Source of the DNA: Planctomycetota bacterium
Lineage (GTDB): Bacteria; Planctomycetota; PUPC01; DSUN01
DNA length: 64,000 bases
Reading direction: 5' to 3'
NCBI GenBank assembly: GCA_035384565.1
Contig: DAOOIT010000004.1
Location: forward strand, 62,001-126,000
Shown here in pieces: positions 16,301-25,170 of the stretch. The translations under genes were made by a program, and so were the position numbers. The notes beneath the pieces were generated by a model. The model did not search any database, was not told the DNA's origin, and was given only the letters and a program-made list of their open reading frames with translations. Positions within the stretch are counted from its first letter, which is position 1. Each line of letters begins with the position of its first letter.

Positions 16301-17251
16301 TCAGCCGCCCAGCAGCTCCCGCGCCTTTTCCAGATCGGCTGGCACCTGAATGGTACAGGTCCGCACCGAGTTGTCAATCTTCGCGAGCAGGCCGGTAAGG
16401 ACCCCGCCCGGCCCCGGCTCGATGAAGGTGGTTACCCCCATGGCAAGCAGGAAGCGCATCGAGTCCTCCCAGAGCACCGGGCTGGTGAGCTGCTGGACGA
16501 GCAGGCCCCGGACCTCGGCGGCTGAGACCACGAACTTGGCGGTGACGTTGGCCAGCACGGGCGCGTGGGGCTGCGAAATGGCCACCTCGGCCAGCGCGCG
16601 GCTGAGCCGGTCGCTCGCCGGCGCCATGAGGCGCGAGTGGAAGGCCCCGCTCACCTTGAGGCGGATGGCCCGCTCGGCCCCGAAGTTCCGGGCGTTCTTC
16701 GCCAGCCACTCCATGGCCGGCAGGCTGCCCGAGATGACGACCTGCCCGGGGCAGTTGAGGTTGGCGATCTCGGCCACGCCGAACTCGTTGGCGCCCTCGA
16801 GCGCGTCGTTGAGCCGCTCGCGGTCGATCCCCAGCACGGCCACCATGCCGCCCGGGTTCTCGCGCCCGGCCTCTTCCATGAACTGGCCGCGCTGGTGGAC
16901 GAGGCGCACGGCGCCCTCGAAGGTGAGCGCGCCGGCGTAGACGAGGGCGGTGTACTCGCCCAGGCTCAGGCCGGCGCTGGGCGCGTGCGCGGGCAGGGCG
17001 CAGCGCGGCCGGGCCGCCTCGAGGGCGGCCACGCTCGCCGTGAGAATCGCCGGCTGGCACATCGAGGTGCGGTTGAGTTCCTCGGCCGGCCCCTCGAAGC
17101 AGAGGCGGGCCAGGTCGAAGCCCAGCGCGGCGTTCGCGCGCTCGAAGATGCTGCGGGCCTCCGGGAACGCCTCGGCCAGCTCGCGGCCCATGCCCACACG
17201 CTGCGCCCCCTGGCCCGGAAACAACAGTGCGGTGCGGCTCTCAGCGGCCAA
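16301..17251 (-). CDS. fabD: Malonyl-CoA:ACP transacylase
   Basis: The 316-residue acyltransferase starts with LLFPGQGAQRVGMG. The nucleophile is Ser96 in AGLSLGEYTAL, where many bacterial enzymes have GHSLGE; the Leu variant is also known from plastid enzymes. The partner His205 is in GAFHSRLM. It loads malonyl groups onto ACP. The start appears to be TTG with AAGGG upstream. It is 18 bp past the fabH stop. Confidence 0.94.
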   Translation of the reverse strand: MAAESRTALLFPGQGAQRVGMGRELAEAFPEARSIFERANAALGFDLARLCFEGPAEELNRTSMCQPAILTASVAALEAARPRCALPAHAPSAGLSLGEYTALVYAGALTFEGAVRLVHQRGQFMEEAGRENPGGMVAVLGIDRERLNDALEGANEFGVAEIANLNCPGQVVISGSLPAMEWLAKNARNFGAERAIRLKVSGAFHSRLMAPASDRLSRALAEVAISQPHAPVLANVTAKFVVSAAEVRGLLVQQLTSPVLWEDSMRFLLAMGVTTFIEPGPGGVLTGLLAKIDNSVRTCTIQVPADLEKARELLGG

Positions 17252-17269
17252 TCGTTGCCCTTTCGCAAG

Positions 17270-18265
17270 CTACCATCGCAGGACGGCCCCAGACCAGCTC
17301 AGCCCGGCCCCAAAGGTCACCAGCACCACCAGGTCGCCGCGCCGCAGGCGGCCCTGCTCGTGCGCTTCGTGCAGGGCGATGGGCACGGTGGCGGCCCCGG
17401 TGTTGCCATAGCGTTCGATGTTCACGAAGAACCGCTCCATCGGAATCCCCAGCCGCTCGCTCGAGGCCTGGATGATCCGCAGGTTCATCTGGTGCGGCAC
17501 CAGCAGCGCCACGTCGCCGGCGGCTGCGCCGCAGGCCTGGATGCACTGCTGGACGACCTCGACGACCTTGCGCACGGCGAGCTGGAAGACCTCGCGGCCG
17601 CGCAGCTTGATGTAGTGGAGGCGCTGGTCCACCGACTCGTGGCTGGCCGGGTTACGCGAGCCGCCGCCGGGCAGGGTCATCGAGCCGCTGTTGGCCCCGT
17701 CCGCGCCCATTGTGGTGTAGAGCACCTCGCCGCGCGCGCCGGGCTGGGCGGCCGACACCACGGTGGCCCCCGCCCCGTCGCCGAAGAGGATGCAGCTCGT
17801 GCGGTCCTGGTAGTCGGTGAACTTCGAGAGCACTTCGCTGGCCACGACGAGCACGTGGCGCGCCTGCCCCGCCGTCACCAGGGCCCGCGCGACGCTCAGG
17901 GCGTACACGTAGCCCGAGCAGGCGGCCAGGAGGTCGAAGGCCGCGCACGGCCCCGCGCCCAGCGCGCCCTGGAGGAAGCAGGCCGTCGAGGGGAACAGCA
18001 TGTCAGGCGTCATCGAGGCCACGATGATCGCGCTCAGGTCGCCGGGCGCCAAGCCGGCCTCGGCCAGGGCCTGGCGCGACGCGGGGAGGGCCAGGTCCGA
18101 CGCGGCCAGGCCGGGCGCCGCGATGCGCCGCTCGCGAATCCCCGTGCGCGTGGCGATCCACTCGTCGGTCGTCTCCACGATCTCCTCGAAGTCGTGGTTG
18201 GTCATCACCTTCTCGGGCAGGTGCATGCCACAGCCGGTGATGGCCGCTCGGGGACATTCGCCCAT
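17270..18265 (-). CDS. fabH: 3-oxoacyl-ACP synthase III (KAS III)
   Basis: The 331-residue initiating condensing enzyme has the Cys-His-Asn triad: Cys116 (LAACSGYVYAL), His258 (VPHQMNLRI) and Asn288 (ERYGNTGAAT). It joins a primer acyl-CoA to malonyl-ACP. GAGGAA precedes the ATG by about 8 bases. It follows plsX by 21 bp. Confidence 0.96.
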   Translation of the reverse strand: MGECPRAAITGCGMHLPEKVMTNHDFEEIVETTDEWIATRTGIRERRIAAPGLAASDLALPASRQALAEAGLAPGDLSAIIVASMTPDMLFPSTACFLQGALGAGPCAAFDLLAACSGYVYALSVARALVTAGQARHVLVVASEVLSKFTDYQDRTSCILFGDGAGATVVSAAQPGARGEVLYTTMGADGANSGSMTLPGGGSRNPASHESVDQRLHYIKLRGREVFQLAVRKVVEVVQQCIQACGAAAGDVALLVPHQMNLRIIQASSERLGIPMERFFVNIERYGNTGAATVPIALHEAHEQGRLRRGDLVVLVTFGAGLSWSGAVLRW

Positions 18266-18286
18266 GCGCGGGGTTCCTCGTTGTTG

Positions 18287-19291
18287 CTAGCTGGCGCGCC
18301 GCACCCGCAGGTCGGCGACGATGTGCTGGTTGACCTTGTGCGCGGCGGCCTCGGCGGCGACGCGGATGGCCACGGCGATGGCGCGGCGGTCCGAGCCGCC
18401 GTGGCAGATCATCACCGTGCCGTCCACGCCCAGCAGGGGGGCGCCGCCGAACTCCGCATAGTCCACCTTCGCCGCGAGCTCGATCATGGCGTACTTGCAC
18501 AGCATGGCCCCGATGCGCCGCCGCAGCGTGCGCTGGATGCCCTCTTTCATCATGCTCATGATCGTCTCGGCCAGGCCCTCGCTCACCTTGAGCAGCACGT
18601 TGCCCACGAAGCCCTCGCACACCACCACGTCGGCCCCGCCCGAGAAAATGTCGCGGCCCTCCATGTTGCCGATGAAGTGGAGGCTCGAGGCCTCGAGCAG
18701 GGTCTGCGCCTGCTTGACCAGGCGGTTGCCCTTGATCGACTCCTCGCCGATGTTCAGCAGGGCCACGCGGGGCCGCTTCTTGCCGAACACATGCGTCGCG
18801 TAGGCCGAGGCCATCACCCCGTAGTGGTACAGGTGTTCCGGAGAACAGTTCACGTTGGCCCCGCAATCAATCACCAGCGTGCGGTCGCCGTTGCGGGTGG
18901 GCAGGGCCACGGCGATGCCGGGGCGCCGGACGCCCTCGAGCAGCCCCAGCTTCAGCGAGGCCAGGGCCACCACGGCGCCGGTGTTCCCGGCCGACACCAC
19001 GGCGTCCACCTCGCCGTTGTCGGCCATTTCGATGCAGCGGGCGATCGAGGAGTCGGGCTTCCGGCGGATGGCCTCCACCGGCGCCTCGTCCATCCCCACT
19101 GCTTGTGGAGCGTGCCGTACGCTGACCCCGTGGGGCAGGCCCCGGTGCCGGGCCGCCACGGCGGCGATCCGGGCCTCGTCGCCCACGAGCACGATCTCGT
19201 GGCCCTTCAGCTCGGGGGCGGCCTGGATGGCGCCCTCGACCTCCACGTCGGGAGCGGAATCGCCCCCCATCGCGTCCAGAGCGATCCGCAT
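18287..19291 (-). CDS. plsX: Phosphate acyltransferase PlsX
   Basis: The 334-residue protein shows the family start IALDAMGGDSAPDVEVEGA, plus SAGNTGAVVA and GGAPLLGVDGTVMICHG. It converts acyl-ACP to acyl-phosphate for phospholipid synthesis. It begins 3 bp after the rpmF stop, the conserved rpmF-plsX-fab arrangement. Confidence 0.96.
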   Translation of the reverse strand: MRIALDAMGGDSAPDVEVEGAIQAAPELKGHEIVLVGDEARIAAVAARHRGLPHGVSVRHAPQAVGMDEAPVEAIRRKPDSSIARCIEMADNGEVDAVVSAGNTGAVVALASLKLGLLEGVRRPGIAVALPTRNGDRTLVIDCGANVNCSPEHLYHYGVMASAYATHVFGKKRPRVALLNIGEESIKGNRLVKQAQTLLEASSLHFIGNMEGRDIFSGGADVVVCEGFVGNVLLKVSEGLAETIMSMMKEGIQRTLRRRIGAMLCKYAMIELAAKVDYAEFGGAPLLGVDGTVMICHGGSDRRAIAVAIRVAAEAAAHKVNQHIVADLRVRRAS

Positions 19292-19294
19292 GCC

Positions 19295-19477
19295 TTAGGC
19301 TTCCTTGGCTTTCACGACTTCACGGCCCGCATAGAAGCCGCAGTTGTGGCACACACGGTGCGGCAGCTTGGGCGTGTGGCAGTTGCGGCAGGGCACCAAC
19401 TGGGGCGCGCGAACGGCATCGTGTGCGCGACGCGTGCGGCCCCGGGTGCGGGAATGCCGGCGTTTGGGGTTGGGCAT
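19295..19477 (-). CDS. rpmF: 50S ribosomal protein L32
   Basis: The 60-residue basic protein starts MPNPKRRHSRTR and has a zinc ribbon with Cys30, Cys33, Cys43 and Cys46, so it is the zinc-binding form of L32. GGAGG lies about 9 bases before the ATG. The DUF177 gene that usually precedes rpmF is missing; a promoter stands there instead. Confidence 0.96.
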   Translation of the reverse strand: MPNPKRRHSRTRGRTRRAHDAVRAPQLVPCRNCHTPKLPHRVCHNCGFYAGREVVKAKEA

Positions 19478-19534
19478 CTAGGGTAGACCTCCGTGTGTAA
19501 ACCAGCCCTCCGGTGTTCCATGGGACAAGCCAGG

Positions 19535-19563
19535 ATTTTACGGAAAACGCCTGCGCGAGTCAA
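19535..19563 (-). promoter_or_regulatory. Promoter of the rpmF-plsX-fab-etf operon
   Basis: Minus strand TTGACT (19563-19558), 17 bp, TAAAAT (19540-19535), 58 bp before the rpmF ATG. It is the only clear promoter seen for the run of ten leftward genes down to 9835. Confidence 0.75.
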
Positions 19564-19643
19564 CTCAAGATTGTCAGAGGTCAGTGATGCCTATGTGTCG
19601 TATACCGTTGGATAGTACCGCGGACAGGGCGGATGTCCCTCGG

Positions 19644-22600
19644 TCAGGGGAGGCGGACCCGCAGCCGCCCGCCCTGGACCTCCAGGTTGCCCTGGAGCTG
19701 CCGGGGCGCCACATTCCAGCCGCCGAGCGTGAGGGAAAGAGTCGTCGGCTGGCCTGCGCCCGCCGCGTGAGCAGGGCCCAGGCTCTCGATGCGAATCACG
19801 CGGCTCTCGCCCGGCAGCAGGGCCAGGAAGTTGTCGGAGTACGTGAGGTCGGCCGCGCCGTGCCCCGCCGCCTGGAGGCTCACAAGGAACGCAAGGGCGG
19901 GCGACACGTTGCGGACCTCCGCCGCCGCGGCGTCGCCGTCCTGCCTCAGGCGGGCGTCGAGCGTGGCGGGCTCCAGGCGGTCGAGGGCCTGGAACGGGGT
20001 CGGCCCGGCGGAGGCGATCAGGCGGACGAGCTCGCCGTGAGGCCGGCGCGCGAGGTAGCCGAGCAGCCCCGCGGTGAAGCGTGCGATATCGCTCCAGGCG
20101 GCCAGCTCGCTGTCCAGCCGCGCCCCGAGTACCAGCACCCGTCCCTGGCCGTGGCGCCCCTCGATGACCAGCGGGCGCCGGCCCTCGAGTTCCACGAGCA
20201 CGTCGGCCTCGGGCAGTGGCTCGAGCGCCTCGCGCGGCGACACGGCCGGGCAGAGAGCGAACGCCAGGCGGGCGACCGCGGGATGGTCGGGCATCGCGGC
20301 CATGGGTACGCTCGCGGGACCTGCCGCCCCGGCGGCGCAGCGGACGGGCAGCGCCGACGCCAAGGCGGAGTCGAACAGCGCGCGGTCCGTTCCCTCGACG
20401 AGCAGGCCGCAGCCCTTCGACACGGCGGCGGCCACGGCCCTCAGGTCGTCGTCCGTGAACTCGGCGAACACCGTGGCGGTGTTCACCACGATGGCGTCGT
20501 AGCCGCTGAAATCGAGACGCGGCCTCTCGGCGGGGTCGGGCCCGGGCGCCGTCGAGGGCTCGCTGGCGGGCGCGTGCTGCGGCCGCTGGGCCGCGATGCC
20601 CGTGGCGGCGAGGAAAGCCTCGTCGGCCAGCAGCCCGGGCGGCCGCGCCCCGAACCAGGCCACGCGCAGCCCCCGCCCAGCGGCTTCGCCCTTCGGCGGC
20701 GTGACGCCGATCCAATAGAGGTTCGAGGCGAGTGTCTGGCCGCTCGCATCGGTGAGGCCCAGGTGCAGGAAGCACACGTCGCCGGCCAGAGCCCAGCCCG
20801 CGCTCCAGTCGAAGACGAGCGGGCGCGCGACGACGGCCTGCTCGGCGTCGAAGCGGCACTCGCGCAGGAACAGGCGGCGCATCGAGCGGTCGAACACGGT
20901 GGCCACGGCTCGGACGTTGCGCAGCGGCGAGGGGCGGCTCTCGACACAGACCTCGACGTGCAGGCTGGCGCCCGCGGCTACGCACGGCGGCTGGTCGGAC
21001 CCGAAATCGGCGAAGATACTCACGTCGGCGAGCGCGCGCCGCAGGAAAAAGCCGGCCGGCTTCGGCGTCCCCGCGGCATCCACGAGTGCGGGGGAGGCGG
21101 CGGGCGCCGGCTCGTCGAGCTGCCAGAAGACCTCGGCCGCGGGCGCAAGGCGATGGCGCTCGGCGGCGGCGCGCACAGCAGCGGCCTGGGCGGCCTGGGC
21201 CTTGAGGATGTGCTGGCGGGCCGATTGCGAGGGGCCGTAGGGCGCGGCGCCGCGGGCCGACGCGATGGCCCACGTCTCGCCGCTCGGCCAGCCGGGGTCC
21301 CCTCGCTCGTCCAGGCAGAGGGCCGAGGGCGAGGCGAGGCCCGGCACGTGGCGCAGGCTGGCGCCCAGCCAGTGGGTGCGGCCAGCGGCGTCGGGGCGGG
21401 TCGTCCAGAGCGCGGCGGGGCCCGTCCTCGGGCTGTCGCCGACGAGGCGGCGCGTGGGGTCGAGCCGCTGGCAGAGGGCCGCGGTGTCGGCCGTCAGGCG
21501 CGGGTCGGGCGTCCCGCCCGGTGCGCCGCCCACGCACCACGCGACGAGCGACGGATGCGACCGAATGCGGCGCACGGCGGCAGCGGCGTTGGCCAGGTAC
21601 TCGTCGGCGCTGACGCCGTGGCCGTCGCCGGCGAGGGGAAGCTCCTGGAGGACCAGGAACCCCTCGCGGTCGCACAGGCTGTAGAACAGGTCGGTCTCGG
21701 CCAGGCCGCCGCCCGCGACGCGCAGGGTGTTGAAGCCGCACTCGCGGGCGCGGGCGAGCAGGCGCTCGTAGCGGGCCGCGTCGAGCCGCAATACCGCGTC
21801 GGCCGGCAACCACATCGCGCCGAGAATGTCCACCCCCTGGCCGTTCACGCGCAGGCGGGCGATGCCATCATAGGGGGCAAGTTCAATCGAGCGGATGCCG
21901 AACGTGAGCGCTGTCTCGTCTGATACGGCGCCGCCGTCGAGCCTCACGCTCGCGGTGAGATGATAGAGCGATTGTTCACCCAGGCCGCGCGGCCACCAGA
22001 GCTTCGGCCTCGGCAGCACGACCTCGACCTCGACGCGACACGCCTTGTTCCCCTCCACCGTCGCCTTCTGCTCAAACGCGACCGTGGGCGGGGTGTCCCC
22101 GTCCCGTGGCTCGCGGCGTGGGGACACGCCGCCCACGAGCACGACTTCCAGCTTCTCACTCACGAGGCTCACGATCTCGGTGCTCACGCGCAGGCGCGCC
22201 GCGGCGTCGGTCAACTCAACGGTCTCGATGGCGAGGTCGCGCAGCAGGCACGGCCCGGCGCTGCGGAGGCGCGCGGGCTGCCACAGGCCAAGCGGCGGCG
22301 TGCCGTGGTCGGCCAGCGCCTGCGCGGTGACGAGCCGGCGGGCTGGCGCAGAGCGGAACGGCTCGCCGCCCTTGACGAAGTCGGCGGGCGAGCCGACGAC
22401 TCGCACGGCCACTGTGTTGCGTTCGCCCAGCTTCGCGCCGAGCGTGGCGTCGAAGCGGCCTGGGACGAACGGCCCGGTGGAGCGGCCGACCCAGCGGCCG
22501 TTGAGCCAGGCGTCGGCCTGATAGGCGGCGCCGTCGAGTTCCAGCCAGATGGAGCGCCCCGCCCAGTTGCGCGGGATATCGAGTTCGCGCCAGTACCACC

Positions 22601-25154
22601 ACTCGGTGTCGGCCACGTCGCGCAGCATCGCCTCATCCCGTGGCCCCACGCCTAGAGCCGAGTAGACGGAGCCTGGGACCGGCGCCGCGATGGCCTCGGC
22701 CTGCGCCGCGGGGCTTACGCGGTGGGCTTCGCGGCCGATGCCCGCGCCCACGGGGAAGCCAGCCAGGCGCCACACGCCATCGAGCGGCAGGTTCTCGACG
22801 AGCTGCTCGGCCCTGTCGGCCTTCGGGCGCACGGCCATGCGGTTGTGCAGCGGCTCGCCCACGCGCGCGATGGCCCAGTCGGCGGGGCCGCTGAGCCAAC
22901 GCGGGCCACTGCGGCGGTGCATTTTGAGCTCCAGGTGCCGGACGCCAGGGATGGGCACGTAGAGGTGCCGCGGTTCGCTGTTCCACTTCATGCGCCCGGT
23001 CTGGAAGAGCATGCGGCCGTCGCCCACGACCATGAACTCGAACGACTCGGCCTCGTCGCGGGCCTTCGAGACGGCGGCCTCGCCCTCGAGGTCTGAGCCG
23101 ACCACGGCTTCGAAGATCGAGAACCGGCCGTCGAGGTTGAAGCCGATCTCGCAGTTGGGGTGGATGCCCAGGCCGCGCTCGAACGTGCGGCCGCCCAGCG
23201 TGAGCGGGAAGGCGTTGAAGCTGCGGTCGCGCGCCACGCAGCCCTTCTCGGGCCGCGTGTAGGCGGGCTCGAGGTCGCTGAGGAACAGCTCGCCCACGCC
23301 CTCGGGCGGCGTGCGGTACTCGGGCGTGCGGCGCGGCGGGCGGGCGCGGCGCAGCTTCTCATCGCCGGTCACGTACCAGTCGGTGTTCAGCCGCCAGTCG
23401 TTGTCGAAGTAGCCGATGGCCAGGGCCGTCTCGGGGCTGTAGGTGAGGTTGTCGAAGACCTCGAAGTCGGCCCAGTGGAAGCCGTCGAGGATGCCCCAGT
23501 CGAACCAGTTGCCGAAGCGGCCGATGATCTCGAAGACCCCGCGCCACGTGGTGCCGGTGAAGAGGACGGCGTAGCGCTGGGGGTTCAGAGGATTGGGGTA
23601 AACGAGCTTGAGGCCCAGGTCGTCGCCCTCGTAGCGCTTGTCGCCGAAGACGATGCTCTTGCCCTCGACGCGGATGGGCAGCTTGGGCATCACGCGGGGG
23701 ATGAGGCTGTTGGTGGCCGGGTCGCCGACGAGGATGAGGCTGCACCGCGCGATGTCGTCGTCGGTCACCTCGCGGTCGGGCTTGATGCGGCACTTGCCGC
23801 GCGCCCAGCGGTTCCAGAAGTCGGCGAGCAGGCGGGCCTCGTCGGCGGCCACGCGCTTGGCCCGCTCATCGTCGCCGCTGGAGCCGAAGACGATGAGGAA
23901 GCTGGTCATGAAGGCGTGCTCGACGGGGCCTTCGAGCGCGGCCGTCTTGTGCAGGCCCTCGAGCTCCTTCGAGGGTGCCCACTTGCCGCCCTGCTTGCGC
24001 AGGCGCAGCCAGCCGCCGTCGGGGACCTTGCCACGGTACTGCTCGGCGCCGTCCACGCGCACGCGGATCGGCTGGGCGGGGTCGAAGAGCGGGGCGCCGA
24101 GGTGGAGCGAGAACTCCTCGAGGTTGTCGGTGTTCACGCTCACGGAGGACTTGTCGAGCGCCTCGGCTTCGATGCGGGCGAAGGCGAAGGCCCGTTCGAA
24201 GCGGTGGAGGCGCACCCAGTAGGCGCCGGGGTGGCGTCGCCAGGCGGTCTTGAAGATGACGCGCTTGGGCCAAGGGTTGCGCTTCTGCTCGCGGAGCCAC
24301 TTGAGCATCTCCGAGACCTTGTCACCTGGCACGCCGTGGCCGGCGCCGGGGATTTCGACGTAGTTGCACGGTGCCCCCGCCTTGAGGAGTTCGGCGGCCA
24401 TCGAGCGGCTGTGGTCGCAGGGCACCACGTTGTCCTTGTCGCCGTGGAGGGGCATCGAGGGCAGGTTGAGCAGGTTTTCGGCGAAGAAGGCGGGGCTTTC
24501 GGTTGCCTCGACCCAGGCCTTCTTGGGGCTCATCCAGGTGGGTTCGCGTTCGCCCCAGCCCCACAGGCGTTCCCACACACGGTGGTCGGCGTTGCCGCAC
24601 ACGGGGCCGAGGGCGGCGAAGCGGTCGGGGAAGTGCACGCCCACCTGCCACGAGCCCGAGCCGCCCATCGAGAAGCCGTACAAGACAACGCGGTCGGGGT
24701 CTATGCTCAAGCGCGCCTGGACATCCTCGACCACGCGCACCACATCCAGTTCGCCCCAGAGCTTGTAATCGGTGTTTCCGCGGCCGTCGGGCGCAGCGAC
24801 CACGAAGTCCTCAAGCTCCTTGGGTGGCCCGCCGATGCGGTAGTTGCCGCCGAGGCCGTGGAGCTGGACCGCCAGCGGCCACTTGCGGTCGGGCGAGTAG
24901 TCCTTGGGCAGCCAGAGCGAGTAGGGCTGGTCCGTGTCGTCGAGGTCGCAGCGGTAGTACCAGGTGGCGACCTTGCCGCGCTCGAGGGGCTGTCCTGCAA
25001 GACAGGGGCAGGCGGCGAGGAGGAGCGTCAGGATGATCTGGAAGCCGTGATTCGTAACCCGAAATCCATCACTGGAAGAGAGCCAAGAGGCGAGACGCCT
25101 TCGCGGGCGGCCCACCGACCAGCTCTCTCCTGCTCTTCGCCAGTCACGCATCAC
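19644..25154 (-). CDS. Giant secreted esterase/NPCBM/GH2-like multidomain protein
   Basis: The reading frame has 1836 codons. A hydrophobic export segment (IILTLLLAACPCLAG, about 40-54) comes late, after a repeat-derived N terminus, so the true start is uncertain. Domains in order: alpha/beta-hydrolase esterase (about 55-290; nucleophile GFSMGGSGSW, His in PGAGHGVPG); a beta-rich region of unknown type; an NPCBM-like module (about 660-740, GLGIHPNCEIGF); a GH2-like sugar-binding, Ig and barrel set (about 800-1250); and a C-terminal part with a glutamine-amidotransferase-like beta-galactosidase fold (about 1500-1700, DFSGYDAIVVNTATVF). The GH2 acid/base position reads HPSLVAWCVGGAPGG instead of W-x-G-N-E, so glycosidase activity is doubtful. 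An in-frame palindrome lies at 22083-22138. Confidence 0.8.
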   Translation of the reverse strand: MMRDWRRAGESWSVGRPRRRLASWLSSSDGFRVTNHGFQIILTLLLAACPCLAGQPLERGKVATWYYRCDLDDTDQPYSLWLPKDYSPDRKWPLAVQLHGLGGNYRIGGPPKELEDFVVAAPDGRGNTDYKLWGELDVVRVVEDVQARLSIDPDRVVLYGFSMGGSGSWQVGVHFPDRFAALGPVCGNADHRVWERLWGWGEREPTWMSPKKAWVEATESPAFFAENLLNLPSMPLHGDKDNVVPCDHSRSMAAELLKAGAPCNYVEIPGAGHGVPGDKVSEMLKWLREQKRNPWPKRVIFKTAWRRHPGAYWVRLHRFERAFAFARIEAEALDKSSVSVNTDNLEEFSLHLGAPLFDPAQPIRVRVDGAEQYRGKVPDGGWLRLRKQGGKWAPSKELEGLHKTAALEGPVEHAFMTSFLIVFGSSGDDERAKRVAADEARLLADFWNRWARGKCRIKPDREVTDDDIARCSLILVGDPATNSLIPRVMPKLPIRVEGKSIVFGDKRYEGDDLGLKLVYPNPLNPQRYAVLFTGTTWRGVFEIIGRFGNWFDWGILDGFHWADFEVFDNLTYSPETALAIGYFDNDWRLNTDWYVTGDEKLRRARPPRRTPEYRTPPEGVGELFLSDLEPAYTRPEKGCVARDRSFNAFPLTLGGRTFERGLGIHPNCEIGFNLDGRFSIFEAVVGSDLEGEAAVSKARDEAESFEFMVVGDGRMLFQTGRMKWNSEPRHLYVPIPGVRHLELKMHRRSGPRWLSGPADWAIARVGEPLHNRMAVRPKADRAEQLVENLPLDGVWRLAGFPVGAGIGREAHRVSPAAQAEAIAAPVPGSVYSALGVGPRDEAMLRDVADTEWWYWRELDIPRNWAGRSIWLELDGAAYQADAWLNGRWVGRSTGPFVPGRFDATLGAKLGERNTVAVRVVGSPADFVKGGEPFRSAPARRLVTAQALADHGTPPLGLWQPARLRSAGPCLLRDLAIETVELTDAAARLRVSTEIVSLVSEKLEVVLVGGVSPRREPRDGDTPPTVAFEQKATVEGNKACRVEVEVVLPRPKLWWPRGLGEQSLYHLTASVRLDGGAVSDETALTFGIRSIELAPYDGIARLRVNGQGVDILGAMWLPADAVLRLDAARYERLLARARECGFNTLRVAGGGLAETDLFYSLCDREGFLVLQELPLAGDGHGVSADEYLANAAAAVRRIRSHPSLVAWCVGGAPGGTPDPRLTADTAALCQRLDPTRRLVGDSPRTGPAALWTTRPDAAGRTHWLGASLRHVPGLASPSALCLDERGDPGWPSGETWAIASARGAAPYGPSQSARQHILKAQAAQAAAVRAAAERHRLAPAAEVFWQLDEPAPAASPALVDAAGTPKPAGFFLRRALADVSIFADFGSDQPPCVAAGASLHVEVCVESRPSPLRNVRAVATVFDRSMRRLFLRECRFDAEQAVVARPLVFDWSAGWALAGDVCFLHLGLTDASGQTLASNLYWIGVTPPKGEAAGRGLRVAWFGARPPGLLADEAFLAATGIAAQRPQHAPASEPSTAPGPDPAERPRLDFSGYDAIVVNTATVFAEFTDDDLRAVAAAVSKGCGLLVEGTDRALFDSALASALPVRCAAGAAGPASVPMAAMPDHPAVARLAFALCPAVSPREALEPLPEADVLVELEGRRPLVIEGRHGQGRVLVLGARLDSELAAWSDIARFTAGLLGYLARRPHGELVRLIASAGPTPFQALDRLEPATLDARLRQDGDAAAAEVRNVSPALAFLVSLQAAGHGAADLTYSDNFLALLPGESRVIRIESLGPAHAAGAGQPTTLSLTLGGWNVAPRQLQGNLEVQGGRLRVRLP
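22083..22138. repeat. In-frame palindrome inside the giant gene
   Basis: Arms GTGGGCGGGGTGTCCCC and GGGGACACGCCGCCCAC differ by one base when paired. Read on the minus strand, it is translated as GGVSPRREPRDGDTPPT without breaking the frame, interrupting a predicted beta-rich part of the GH2 Ig region. Confidence 0.8.
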
Positions 25155-25170
25155 GAATCACGCATTACGG
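25045..25170. repeat. ATTCGTAATCCG-type short repeat cluster
   Basis: Runs such as CACGAATCACGCATTACGGG and GTGATTCGTAACCCGAAATC alternate here. The cluster overlaps the first codons of the giant gene and lies beside the last codons of the GH2-like gene upstream. A related cluster is at 41520-41625. It obscures the real start of the downstream gene. Confidence 0.6.

Noticed and set aside
16301..17251. FabD nucleophile motif GLSLG as a loss of function
   Set aside because: The His-to-Leu change next to the catalytic Ser is known from plastid and other bacterial enzymes; Ser96 and His205 are intact.
16565..19486. Long open frame on the plus strand opposite plsX, fabH and fabD
   Set aside because: It is the mirror of well-identified genes in GC-rich DNA; its product is low-complexity Gly/Ala/Arg/His-rich and matches nothing.
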